This document shows positions 9,646-20,041 of a stretch of 64,000 nt of DNA, in pieces. Positions within the stretch are counted from its first letter, which is position 1. Each line of letters opens with the position of its first letter. The notes beneath the pieces were generated by a model that saw nothing but the letters and a program-made list of their open reading frames with translations, was not told the origin of the DNA and ran no database searches. Origin of the DNA: Linnemannia elongata (taxonomy: Eukaryota; Mortierellomycota; Mortierellomycetes; Mortierellales; Mortierellaceae); the NCBI GenBank assembly GCA_036320915.1, contig JAXBDG010000019.1, positions 806,001-870,000 of the forward strand. Reading direction: 5' to 3'. The translations under genes were made by a program, and so were the position numbers.

Positions 9646-11604
9646 ATGGCGGGAACACAATTGGCGTTCTTTAAATACTCTGCACTCTCCTCAAAGCGAC
9701 AACAACAGCAACAGCACCAACGAACACTCAACCCCATTGGCAATTCTATCGCACCTACAAGTCCCTTACAGCTCGCTCTTAGTATCCCAGAGATCCTTGA
9801 GCACATTATCACATTTCTCAGCCTAAAGGATCGACAGACCGTCGCTCAATTGGTCTCCAAGCAATGGCACTCTATCTGCAAGGGCCTCGCCCCTGTCCCC
9901 TTCGTCTGGTCCCTCTGTCTCCCAGACAGCGAAAACCACACCGCCCGGGATTTGGTACATCTGGTCCACAACCTCACAATCCGAGTGTCCCAATCTAAGC
10001 ATGCGACAGACCGGCTCGCCTCCTGGGCAGCGATGATGCGCATGATTTCCGATGTCATCATTGAGCGCCGACAACTCAAGCTATGTAACCTTCACCTCAT
10101 GGAGGGCGTCGTCGTGAACCTGACCATTCAACTCCCTCAGTTACCTGTGCTGCCCTACTTGACAGCACTCAAAATCGACAGAGAGAATTGGTGGGATATC
10201 ATGCACTTGTTTACGATCTTCAAGAAGTGTCCCAACCTCGTGGAACTTATCATCAAGCCGACTTGGACTGCCCGATACGTCCACGATACCCTATCTTCCC
10301 AAATGGACCCAAGAGATGAAGACGCCCTTGTCAACGAGGTCCGAGTGCCAATGACTCGACTCCGGACTTGTATACTCTATAAGATGATGGTCACCCTCCC
10401 CGCTCTGAAGGTCTTTCTCGAATCCTGCCCTCGACTCTCCGAACTCACGCTCATCAACAGCTTTCGCTTCAATCGAAGCGACCACAGGTTCATTCAACTT
10501 GGGGATCAACAACCCATCATCAATCTAATTGGGACACACTGTCCGAACCTCAAGAAGCTCCATTATTCCGCCCACGACAAGGCACTCGCCGACCAGGAGA
10601 TCACCTCGATTCTAGAGCACTTTCCGGACTTTGAAGAGTATAGTTTCGCGGATCGGGATGCAGGACTGACCCTGTTGGCAGGATTGAGGACGATTACCAA
10701 TCGAATCACAACGCTTAACCTCTTAACAATTCAAGCACACCAGTCCCAACGCCTGCCAACCCTACGCGACATCCTCTGTACGTTTGCACACTTGATCCAT
10801 CTCAGGGCACCCAACATGGACTACTATCATGAAGACATGGACGTAAACGATGTCCGCGGGCAGAGTAAGGCCCGCTGGAACCCCTCGGGCCGCCGAAACC
10901 AAGCCAAGACAAGCAGTCCTAACGGCCAGTATGTCTGGGTATGTCGCGGACTCCGGACTCTGCACATGACGGTCGGTTCTCGCGTGAGTGACAACAACTC
11001 CTCGGATAATGCGTTGATTATGTTTGGGTTCTTGAGCAAGCAGTGTCCTCAGCTCCAGGAGTTACATTTGAGGAGGACAATACTAGACTTGTCTTTTAAG
11101 GGCGGACTCTGTCTGTTGACTCGACTTCAAGAACTGGAAAGTATCAAAATCACCACAAGATCCGACTACAAATTGGATGAACAAGCCTTGTTCTGGCTTC
11201 GCACAACCCCCTCGATCATCGACTTTTTCAACTATCCGCTATTGAAAGTCAAGACCAGGAGGGATATCCAGAACTGGAACCATCGTCTGCCAGGAACTGA
11301 AGCCTCCGTCGAAGCTAGTTGGACCAGGATCATCAAGGACGGTCAAAGGGTGGGAGTTGACCTGAACAACGTCGGACTGCGGGAAGATTTGCTTGACTGG
11401 ATGGAGGAACGGTATGGATCTCGCACGTTGCTGACATGGCCGAAACTGATGTTTTTCAGCATCGAGACGAAGGAACGAAGAAACACTAGCGCCAGTGCAC
11501 TTCAAAAACTGGAAGCTTTTGTTGCCAAGTCTCGGCCAGATACCCAAGTTCCCATCCGCCATTCGCCCAAGGACCCGTTCGAAGTCACCTTGCAACTGCA
11601 CTAA
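9646..11604 (+). CDS. F-box protein, probable leucine-rich-repeat type
   Basis: Single-exon, 652 residues, ATG at 9646 and TAA at 11602-11604. An F-box-like stretch lies at about 46-82 (SIPEILEHIITFL, then DRQTVAQLVSKQWHSI), the region that binds Skp1 in SCF ubiquitin ligases. The remainder has recurring Leu-rich segments (CPNLVELI, CPRLSELTL, CPNLKKLHY, CPQLQELHL), spaced irregularly as in degenerate LRR substrate-binding domains. The target is unknown. Such F-box/LRR proteins are numerous and fast-evolving in early-diverging fungi. The stop is followed by TAAAATAAA and a 41-nt poly-T tract. Confidence 0.85.
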   Translation: MAGTQLAFFKYSALSSKRQQQQQHQRTLNPIGNSIAPTSPLQLALSIPEILEHIITFLSLKDRQTVAQLVSKQWHSICKGLAPVPFVWSLCLPDSENHTARDLVHLVHNLTIRVSQSKHATDRLASWAAMMRMISDVIIERRQLKLCNLHLMEGVVVNLTIQLPQLPVLPYLTALKIDRENWWDIMHLFTIFKKCPNLVELIIKPTWTARYVHDTLSSQMDPRDEDALVNEVRVPMTRLRTCILYKMMVTLPALKVFLESCPRLSELTLINSFRFNRSDHRFIQLGDQQPIINLIGTHCPNLKKLHYSAHDKALADQEITSILEHFPDFEEYSFADRDAGLTLLAGLRTITNRITTLNLLTIQAHQSQRLPTLRDILCTFAHLIHLRAPNMDYYHEDMDVNDVRGQSKARWNPSGRRNQAKTSSPNGQYVWVCRGLRTLHMTVGSRVSDNNSSDNALIMFGFLSKQCPQLQELHLRRTILDLSFKGGLCLLTRLQELESIKITTRSDYKLDEQALFWLRTTPSIIDFFNYPLLKVKTRRDIQNWNHRLPGTEASVEASWTRIIKDGQRVGVDLNNVGLREDLLDWMEERYGSRTLLTWPKLMFFSIETKERRNTSASALQKLEAFVAKSRPDTQVPIRHSPKDPFEVTLQLH

Positions 11605-11619
11605 TAAAATAAACGTTTG

Positions 11620-11663
<44 letters not shown>

Positions 11664-13066
11664 GAAATGCGTGTTGTTTTCTGGGAGAACTCTTCTGTCA
11701 TTGACGCACCTCGACCGCTCTTCCTTTCAAAACGCGGTTTCATGTTTATCTCGGGTACTGGAGGATCCGAGTGGCTGGTAAAATGTTCTATTTTAATCAG
11801 CAAACGTTTTTTGCCTCCACTTTTCAAGAAATGGAAGGTAGCTCGTTCGTTGTTCATTCTTTGGTCATTCCATTCGCTACTCTTCCTCCACCTTCATTCA
11901 CTCCTTCCTTTTCATCCACCGCGCACGCAGCGAACACAATTACTACTGCAGATAAGACTTTGGGCTTACCCACGACTCACCTCTACCATTCAAGACATAT
12001 ACATCAACATGTTCATTGACATAAGACACGGCTAGCGCACGCTCATCTCTTTGACGAAAGCACGGCCACTACGACGACAACAGCAGCATAAATGATTCCA
12101 CTGTAACGACTGATATTTTGCCTCAGTAAAACATATCCTCCTCGGACAGCGGTAGTAAAATCTCTGAGCATGAAAACTAAAAGGTTGTTTCCATTACTTC
12201 AGATAGCGACACCAAGAACGCCATCGCTTCTCACGAAACTGGCAACAAAAGAAACAACTACTTTTGACTTTAATTACATGACATGGATTCAAAACTTTGC
12301 TGTTTTGATTTCTTACGGCACTCCGGTTCCTGACCCGCCATTTCAAGTCACTACTACTCCTACTTGGATGCTTACGAGGGCTTACCACCTCCGCTGCTCT
12401 ATAGAGAACAAGGCGTCTAAAAACCATCAAGCTTCGTCGGATTAGCTCATTCAACGTGCTTTCCCCCCTCCCTTCATTCTGGATTTGCATGCTCGCATAA
12501 ATAGTCCCTTTGAACGCTGCCACGTTCTTCCTTGCCAAGAAGACCAGAATACGCCAGCATATACTTGATAACACTCACAGCCTAAAGTGCCATGTTTGAT
12601 GACTTTGCCATCACCAGTTTCGCGTTGTTTTCCCTGTGGCACCTTCTCTAGGTCAGTCTGCAAGAGCGCCCTTTGTGCTATGGCGGCATTGTCGTTCGCC
12701 CCCCCCCCGCAGCCGGGACAGTTTTCCAATCCCGGTAAAGGCTGCGCGAAGGGAGTACAATTGAATTGAACTGAATACAAAGCAATGAAGTTTGCATTGG
12801 ACGATGGGTGGAATGAGCCAATACGTCATGAACTTACATATGTTCATACTGGGTAATTGAATTGATGGAGTAACGAGTTCTGAGTAGCAACGTTGAACAG
12901 CAACAATAGCAACAAAACATCAATAAGAGCGCTGCTTGTGTGCATGAGAAAATGGAAACAAATCAAGAGAGAGAAGAGTAGTGCTCTCAAGATCTGATTC
13001 ACCGACTACAGCAGCAATAGCAGCATTTATTATGGTTGGCATCGGATAATGAATTGAATTTCTGTA
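11605..13066. other. Intergenic region with weak coding-like traces on the minus strand
   Basis: It begins with a 41-nt poly-T tract (11622-11662). On the minus strand, about 12780 to 12200, two open stretches read like ordinary protein (a CPGCGG...NDNAA segment, then a basic segment), but no start, full splice chain or known domain can be fixed; see findings. An imperfect inverted repeat with GCAGCC (12709-12714) and GGCTGC (12740-12745) arms overlaps it. From about 12890 on, the sequence is homologous to 15450-15650 and belongs to the duplicated promoter of the array. Confidence 0.4.
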
Positions 13067-13350
13067 CAGCGGGGTCCCAAAAGATTTGCAACAAAAAAAA
13101 AATTATGCATGAATCCCATGAGAAATGCGCTGGGAAAATGCACTTTTTTGAACGAGCTACTTCATAAACTCATTGTTTTTATATGCTACTATCATCCTTC
13201 ATTGACTGGGGGACCTTGGCTCCATGAGCTGTATACCATGTCGATAGTTTCTTTCTTGAAATAATGTGGGTGTCAAAATGTGAACGAAAAAGGCGTTATA
13301 ACCCTATGGAAAAAAATTCTTGAGGTCGCAAAACATTTGGGACCGCGTTG
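13067..13350. mobile_element. 284-bp MITE, Tc1/mariner-like, TA target-site duplication
   Basis: Terminal inverted repeats of about 26 bp: the left end starts CAGCGGGGTCCCAAAAG and the right end, on the opposite strand, starts CAACGCGGTCCCAAATG; 21 of 26 positions match. TA flanks both sides (13065-13066 and 13351-13352). There is no internal ORF of note, so it is non-autonomous. It lies in the duplicated promoter region of the array's first gene; the matching place before the second gene (TA at 15648-15649) is an empty site. TA duplication and GTCCC ends fit the Tc1/mariner superfamily, but no autonomous partner is visible here. Confidence 0.85.
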
Positions 13351-13353
13351 TAC

Positions 13354-13475
13354 ATGTTATTTTGTGTGAACACTAAAGAGAAAATAAGGTTGGGCTATAG
13401 CATCGGATGGAGGATTGAATAACGGGTGCTTTATTTTCTGCGAACACTAAAGAGAAAGAAGGCGCATGACATCCA
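13354..13475. repeat. Duplicated promoter segment (two copies)
   Basis: A segment reading TTATTTTxTGxGAACAC then AAAGAGAAA occurs at about 13357 and again at about 13431, period about 75 bp. A third, single copy is at about 15651 before the second array gene. Local tandem duplication upstream of the first gene is the simplest reading. Confidence 0.65.
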
Positions 13476-13533
13476 ATGCGAGCGGCAGCTTTTTTCTTAT
13501 TCATGACTCCCACTCCGATACCTTGGTTTTTGG

Positions 13534-13542
13534 TATAAATAT
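13534..13542 (+). promoter_or_regulatory. TATA box of array gene 1
   Basis: TATAAATAT followed by GAAAGG, 247 bp before the ATG at 13781. The same motif with the same GAAAGG context precedes array gene 2 at 15767, so it was duplicated with the gene. Confidence 0.6.
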
Positions 13543-13780
13543 GAAAGGTTAAAGCCCACTTTTTTTTTGGTGTGTTTTGCCAACTGCTTTACATCCCTCC
13601 CTTTCTTCCCTCCCTTTCCTCCTTCCCTTTCTACCCACTAGTTCACTCATAGCTTCAATCAATCACCCTGGCCAAGCTCCTCCAATTTTAATCATCTTCG
13701 CCTTCACTCCATTCCCCTTTCCTCTTCATTACATCCCCCTATCCTGTTGCTCAACTAATATCCCTTACCCCTTACAGGCC

Positions 13781-15233
13781 ATGACTTTATACTTAAAGCC
13801 TTTCCGGAGATGTGTCACAATCTTGGCGCGATCCATGATAGGGTTTATGATGCTTACTCTTCACTTTGAGTTCTTGAGGTGGGCGAGTCGGACTCGGTGG
13901 GCCGTTTGCACACTCCCTCTTTTCATCCTCCCTACTGTCCTTGGGTCTTATATAAACCTCAAAGAGCATGGCCGATGGACCACATATTATGTCATCTGTA
14001 AGTATTGTTGCTTTCTTCTCTATTCATCTCGTCCATTACGGGAAGAGACATTCTACTCCGAGTGACCTGACTGACTGACCTTTGATCGCGTTTTTCTTAT
14101 TTTCATTTCTAGATATGCAGGTACAGGATTCGAACTAACGGGACGTGTTTCTTACTCACCTAGCTCGTTGAATATATAAATTGCATCCAAACAGCTAATA
14201 AGAATTTTGGTGTTCTCCTTATTTCACACCCTAGGTGATGACATCTCTATCCGAGCATTATACTCTCGCATCCGTCTGGGACATATTTCTCTTTTTGAGC
14301 ATCGACGGGACCTATAGACGTCATCTCCAAAGCCTTGTCGGAGACAACATCATCCCCTTACGCGTCTACTTATCCTCCTTGATCTCTGACGATTCTAAAC
14401 TATCCGCCTTCCTTGCTGCTCACAAGATCCAGGACCCCAACAACAACAACAGCGATGACAAAAAGCATGACGGTCATGACGAACAACAGCAAACCGCTAC
14501 CACCACGCGCACGGCAATGGCGAAATGGGTCTATGCCATTGTCATCGGCGCCCTCGTCCTCAACACCTATCTGGTCATTTCAGTCAAGAAATGGAACTAT
14601 GACTGCTCTCGCATGATCGCGTATGATACCCTTGAGAACGACTACGAAATCGACGAATACCTGAGCTATTGCTTTCCGTCCCCATGGCGCCGAGCCTTCA
14701 GGTTCACCTTCCTCACATGGCCACATCCCGAGAACCTTGTTGCCATTGTAACAGCTTATTTCTGTGCCGCAGCTTGGTCGACAATCCCGACCAAGATTGT
14801 CATCCGTGCCTGGATCCGCATGTGGTCCAACAGCAGCAACGACGGGAGTGAAGATGAAAGAAAGAACAAGTTGTTTGCAATCAGGAAGATCCACTACCTT
14901 CTTTTTTTCTATCTTCTAAAAAGCCCAGCCTACGGTCTGATCAACAACGCGAACCACGAGCGACACTTGTTTTTGGGAGCTCTCGTGTTCTGCAGTGCAA
15001 GCAACTTGGTCTTTGCGTTGGTGCTCCTCTGGAACCTTTATGTTGTCCACTCAGGACAGGATACCTGTCAGGATCAGCAGCAGCTGTTGTTGCAGGGTGA
15101 CGGATTCGAGTGCCAGGAGAAGGTTGGAGGCAGGGGTGAGGCGGGTGGTGTTTCTGAGAGTGAGAAGACGCCTTTCTTGGATGCCGAAGCTCCCTCCGTC
15201 CATGTCGTTGACATGTCTTCCTCCTCCCACTAA
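13781..15233 (+). CDS. Multi-span membrane protein of unknown family, tandem array gene 1
   Basis: Model: join(13781..13997, 14113..14120, 14235..15233), 407 residues. Exon 2 is only 8 nt (ATATGCAG): it completes a codon split after exon 1 (T|AT), adds Met-Gln, and exon 3 opens GTG ATG. The same three-exon layout, with an 8-nt exon 2, recurs in both neighbours. Hydrophobic segments by eye lie at about 11-33 and 40-60 in exon 1, and in exon 3 around WVYAIVIGALVL, the ENLVAIVTAYFCAAAW region, IHYLLFFYLL and LFLGALVF through ALVLLWNLYVV, giving six or seven spans. An acidic His/Asp/Asn-rich loop follows LSAFLAAHKI. The cytoplasmic tail ends SESEKTPFLDAEAPS and then VHVVDMSSSSH, almost identical in gene 2. 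I do not recognise the family; a receptor or transporter role would be speculation. Confidence 0.85.
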
Positions 15234-15992
15234 AAAACACAATCAGCAATAAAAAAAGGCTTGTCCTTGCCATGTGGACAACCATTCACAAACAAGAAAA
15301 AGAGTAACTAAGTTTTGAAGGAAACCATGGTTGTTGCATTGCTCGATTTTCGAGGGCGTAAATTGGCCATATGGCATGACCATGCACACACACCCACACA
15401 ATGTTGTCTTTCTTAATCTTCCCCCGTAACTGGGACAGTCCTCCATCCTCGGTAGCAACAACAACAACAGCGGCAAAAACGATGAGAGCGCGGTCTGTGA
15501 GCTTGCCAAAATGGAATAGAATCAAGAGAGAGAAAGAGAGAGGAGAGAAGTCCTCTCAATGGTTTGATTTACCAACAACAACAATACCAACATCTACAAC
15601 AGAAGTGTGGTTGGCTTTTAAGCATTGATTAGGGGATTGAATTCCAGTATCTTATTTTCTGTAAACACAAAAGAGAAAGAAGGTCCATGAGATCCAACAC
15701 AATCAGCGCCCTCTGTCTTATTCATGAGTCCTGCTACAATACCTTCGTTCTTCAAATGTACTCCTCTATATAAATATGAAAGGCTAAGTCTACCATTTCT
15801 TTTTCTTTTCGTGTTTTGCCATCTCCTTTACATCCCTCCCTTTCTTCCCACTCGTTCACTCAAAAGGTCAATCAGTCGCGTTGGCCAAGCTCCTCCACTT
15901 TTACTCATCCTCCCCTTCACACCCGTCTTCATTCCTCATCATTGTTCCGTTCTCCTCTGTCACCCAAGTAATATTCCCTACGCTTACACACC
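15234..15992. other. Intergenic between array genes 1 and 2 (duplicated promoter)
   Basis: The 3' flank of gene 1 is followed from about 15450 by sequence homologous to 12890-13780: AACAACAAC-type repeats, an AAATCAAGAGAGAGA-like stretch, the empty MITE site at 15648-15649, AAAGAGAAAGAAGG, a TATA box and a pyrimidine-rich leader. No separate gene is seen. Confidence 0.65.
15767..15778 (+). promoter_or_regulatory. TATA box of array gene 2
   Basis: TATATAAATATG followed by AAAGG, 226 bp upstream of the ATG at 15993. It is homologous to the box at 13534. Confidence 0.6.
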
Positions 15993-17528
15993 ATGAGTTT
16001 ATCCTTAAAGCCTTTCCGGAGATGTGTTACACTCTTGGCGCGAGCCATGGTACGGCTTATGGTGCTTGCGTTTCACGTTGAGCTCCTGAGCGACGCGAGT
16101 TGGACCGGTAGGCCGTTTGTACACTCCCTCTTTTCATCCTCCCTGCTGTCCTTGGGTCTTGCTTAAACCTCAAAGAGCATGGCCGCTGGCTCACGTATTA
16201 TGTCATCTGTGAGTGTTGTTGCTTTCGTCTCTATTCATCTCCTCCATTATGGGGAAGAGGCAGCCTGCTCAGAATGAATCGATCGACTGACCTTCGACCG
16301 CGTTTTTATTATCTTCATTTCTAGGGATACAGGTACAGGATTCGAACTAACGAAGATGAGGTTCTTGCTCGTTTCGCAATTCTTCTCGTTTTGTACATGG
16401 ATTTATAGCATGGGTCCAAGCATCTAACAGTCCGTCTTGTCTTTCCCTTTTTGTATAAATCAGTTGATGACATCCCCATCTGAGAATTATTTCCACTTAC
16501 CTGGGTGGGACCTAATTCTCTTTCTGAGCATCGAGGGGACCTACAGACGCTATCTCCAGACCCTGGTCGGAGACAAGTTCATCCCTCCACGCGTCTACTT
16601 GTCCTCCTGGGTCTCTGACGATTCTAAACTATCCGCCTTTCTTGCTGCTCACAAGATCGTGGACCCCAACACCATCAGCAACAACGACGACGATGACGAA
16701 AAGCATGACGGTCATGACGAAAAAAAGCAAACCGTTACCACCAACACCACCACCACGATCACGATCACAAAATTGTCGCAATGGGTCTATGCCCTCGTCA
16801 TCGGCGCCCTCGTCCTCAACAACTATCTATGCATTGCGGTAAAGTACTGGGACTACGACTGCTCTCGCATGATAGACGCGTATGATGCCCTCACGAGTGT
16901 AGACGAAATCGATGAATACTCGAGCTATTGCCATCCGTCCCCATGGCGCCGAGCCTTCAGGTTCACCTTCCTCACATGGCCGTATCCCGAGAGCTTTGTC
17001 GCCATTGTAACAGCTTACTTCTGTGCCGCAGCTTGGTCGACACTCCCGACCAAGATTGTCATCCGCGCCTGGATCCGCATGTGGTCCAACGGCAGCTGCA
17101 ACGACGGGAGTGGAAATAGAAGGAGGAACAAACTGTTTGCAATCAGGAAGATCCACTACTGTCTTTTCTTCTACCTTCTAAAAGGGCCAACCTACGTTCT
17201 GATTGACTACATCTCGACTTCGCTATGGAACGATCTGGAGATTTTGGACCACGAGCGACACTTGTTCTTGGGGGCTCTCGTGTTCTACTATACGAGTAGC
17301 CTGGTCTTTGCGTTGGTGCTCCTCTGGAACCTTTATGTTGTCCACTCAGGACAGAATACCTGTCAGGTTCATCAGCGGCTGTTGCTACAGGGGGACGGAT
17401 TTAAGTACCTGGAGAAGGTTGGAGACAGGGGTCAGGCGGGTAGTGTTTCTGAGAGTGAGAAGACGCCTTTCTTGGATGCCGAAGCTCCCTCCGTCCATGT
17501 CGTTGACATGTCCTCCTCCTCCCACTAA
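15993..17528 (+). CDS. Membrane protein paralog, tandem array gene 2, with frameshifted first exon (possible pseudogene)
   Basis: The layout matches gene 1: exon 1 15993..16208, 8-nt exon 2 16325..16332 (GGATACAG), exon 3 16464..17528. Exon 3 (354 residues) is intact and very close to gene 1, including the identical tail SESEKTPFLDAEAPS. Exon 1 is one base short: compared with 13889-13915, one base is missing near 16105. From the ATG the frame therefore stops at TAA 16164-16166 after 57 codons, and the downstream frame has an in-frame TAG just before the lesion with no Met before exon 3. Either the gene is a recent pseudogene, or translation starts at the Met at 16467 without the two N-terminal spans, or the base is an assembly error. 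Splice sites and the TATA box are preserved. Confidence 0.7.
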
Positions 17529-17990
17529 AAGTACACAATAGCTATAAAAAAGTTTGTCATTGTTGTCGCCCACAAGCATTCACAAGCAAGAAAAGGTTGC
17601 ACTGCTCGATGTTTCAAAGAACGTTAAGTGGCCTTATCGCGCAGCCATGCATGGCACATTCACATACTCAAAACTGTTTTCCATGATAAACTGAGTGAGC
17701 AAAATAAAATAAACCGAATGGAATCGAAGTATCGACTTTTAAAGTTTGATCGATGCTCACACTCAGAAATGAGTTTCCCTCGATACAAATAGCAAAGAGT
17801 TTCCCACTTTTTTATTACGCCCTTTTCTGCACCCATACCCTCCCCTCTTCCCTTCCTTCCATATTCACCACCTCCTTCCCATACTTCACGTCACTAGTCA
17901 GAAGCATTTATATCTGCTCACCATCGAATGCCACCAACAAACACCCAGTCCGCTGCGTCCACATGAGGTGGAAAGGCCTCAACAATCTTT
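17529..17990. other. Intergenic between array genes 2 and 3
   Basis: 3' flank of gene 2, then a CT-rich leader (about 17815-17900) of gene 3. No supported ORF. An ATG at 17963 opens a short frame that stops at 18035-18037. Confidence 0.5.
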
Positions 17991-19401
17991 ATGTTATGCG
18001 CCATCCTCATCTTTCATTATGTCCTCTTTGTGTTTGAAGCCGACTATCAGACCACCCACGTGTTTTATCTCCACACACTGCTCCTTTTCACCCTCCTCAT
18101 CTTACTCGGCTCCTTCCCAAACTTGAAGCAGTATCATCGATGGTCTTTGTATTATAGTATCTGTAAGTTGTTGGCTCCGCAATGATATTTTGACCCCCTC
18201 GAGGCCTTGTACGTTAAGTAATAACATCTGGTAACCAATGTTGGTATTGGTGCCGTTGATTAACCCACCGACATATGTTTTCTCTTCCTCCCTATATCTT
18301 CGTAGGGTTTCAGGTAAGAGAACTGTTTTTTTTTCACTTTTCTACACCCCTTGAGGCCCAAGAAAGTTCGACACATGATTACCTGAGTATTAATATCTCG
18401 CTTTTCCCCACCACTCTTCGTCAATATCCAATTAGTTGATGGTAGAGACATGGGCCGTTGAATATATCTCCTGCATCTCCTTTGACATGTTCATCTTTGC
18501 CAACATGGAGGGCGTTTTTCAAAAGCACTTGAAGGCAACCATTGACGGATGGCCCATTCCCCGCAGCGTCTACTTTTCCTCGTGGATCTCCAACACCAAG
18601 CTCGAGTCCTATATCGCCGCGCACCGATCAGAGGAGAATGTCGACGACAACGAGGATATTAGCGATGAGAAGCAACTCTCACCCACTACGAGCGCTACCA
18701 CTACCACGGCCACAAGCAGGAGCACAACCACTGCGACAACCAAGATTAAACTCGGATATCTTCTCGCCACCACTGTCCTCCTCATCACCGTCTACCAAGA
18801 TTTCAAAACGAAATACAGGGAGTACGTATGCCAAGGCAACTTGGACACCTTCAGCTCCTTCGACCTAACCACCAACTACTTCATCTCAAACCCCAACTAC
18901 TGCATGTCAACGCCATCCACCTTCGAATGGACCCTCTTCCAACACCTCCCCTTCCTCCGTTGCTACTCCCTCCGCAAATCATTCCTCCGTCTCTCCGCCC
19001 TCTATTTCGCCCTCGCATGGTCCACCATTCCGACCACCGTTGTCATCTCAGCTTGGCAGCAGATGTGGTACGGTCCTTCTTCCAGCCATAGGATCAAGAA
19101 GGTTCATTATCTGGTCTTTATGTACCCGCTCAAGATGGCGGCTCTTCTGTTGGTTTGGTATCTTACCTCGAATCGGCGGGAGGATGTTAGGGGTCCCGAA
19201 TATTCGGGATCGAGTTTATATGGTATTTGGGCAAAATACATGTTGATGTGGTTCGTTATCTTTAGAGCTGCAGCTAAGCTTGCGTTTGGGTTGGGCCTTA
19301 TTTGGAACTTGTACGTCGCCCATTCCAAGGACGCCACCACCGGCCACATTCACCACTCGCACCAGGAGGAGAAGGAGGAGAAGAAGAGGGAGCAAGTGTA
19401 G
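17991..19401 (+). CDS. Multi-span membrane protein, tandem array gene 3 (divergent paralog)
   Basis: Model: join(17991..18162, 18306..18313, 18436..19401), 381 residues. Exon 2 is again 8 nt (GGTTTCAG), giving Trp-Phe-Gln across the junctions, with exon 3 opening TTG ATG as in gene 2. Sequence identity to genes 1 and 2 is modest, but the landmarks are collinear: LGSxxNLKxxxRWxxYY at the exon 1 end, a short segment before EGVFQKHLK, PRSVYFSSWIS, LESYIAAHR, AWSTIPTTVVISAW, KKVHYLVFMYPLK and LGLIWNLYVAHS. An acidic loop followed by Thr-rich residues replaces the His/Asp loop of gene 1. The start Met is the first in frame after an in-frame TGA at 17964; exon 1 is 45 nt shorter than in gene 1. Confidence 0.8.
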
Positions 19402-20041
19402 TAGGAGGACAGTAAACGCGTCCTGCGGACAGAATCTTTCTATACAGAAAATAAAGTCAGGCCACTTCTTCAAGTAATAGGAAACGCTGCCGCAGTGTTC
19501 TTTCAACTCCATAGCCTATATAATAACAGTAGAAACACGTCAGCAGCACAACCGTCTTTCATCGCGCCGCGTCGAAGTCCACTCTTTTTTATTTATCCTT
19601 CGGTCGCCTTTCGATCCTAACTCCTCAAGTCAATTGAAAGTTCAAACCTTGAAAAACCCCCTCTCAGCCCTGTTGCTCTACCACTATGTCACTTTACATT
19701 CCCTTCCTCATCCGATGATCAAACAGCTAAAACCTTAAAAGAGCACAGACAAGTCGACACCTGCTACCGTTTATCCGGTCGACTTTGGAACACTTGTGAC
19801 TCGTGAATTTTCATTATTCCTTCATCGACTTGACCGAAACAAACCTTATTTTAGGTGTTCTACGAGGGATGGTGCCCAATCCTTCCCACCAATTCTCAAC
19901 CAGTTTTCCGAACTTCTCAGAACTGAATAAATATCGAAGTTTTTGGTTCCCAATTTTCTTTCCCCTCTCATCCAACTCTTTCATTTCCTATCAACACCCC
20001 TCTCCCCCCTCTCCTCCTTCTCTGCACAGCCAAAAAAAAAA
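19402..20041. other. Intergenic, promoter side of the small PPxY gene
   Basis: No ORF is supported. TCGACTTTGG occurs at 19779-19788, 263 bp before the ATG at 20042; the same decamer lies upstream of the 3812 and 25870 starts. A pyrimidine-rich leader (about 19960-20030) precedes the start. Confidence 0.5.

Noticed and set aside
12709..12745. Inverted repeat GCAGCC/GGCTGC as a possible second MITE end or hairpin RNA
   Set aside because: Short imperfect arms, interrupted by a C run, no target duplication and overlap with a coding-like stretch.
13577..13780. Upstream extension of array gene 1
   Set aside because: No ATG is in frame; it is the pyrimidine-rich leader. The conserved MxLxLKPFRRC start at 13781 is shared with gene 2.
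14118..14136. GATTCGAAC motif in an array intron resembling a tRNA B box
   Set aside because: The same short sequence is in the gene 2 intron through duplication; no cloverleaf arms or A box surround it.
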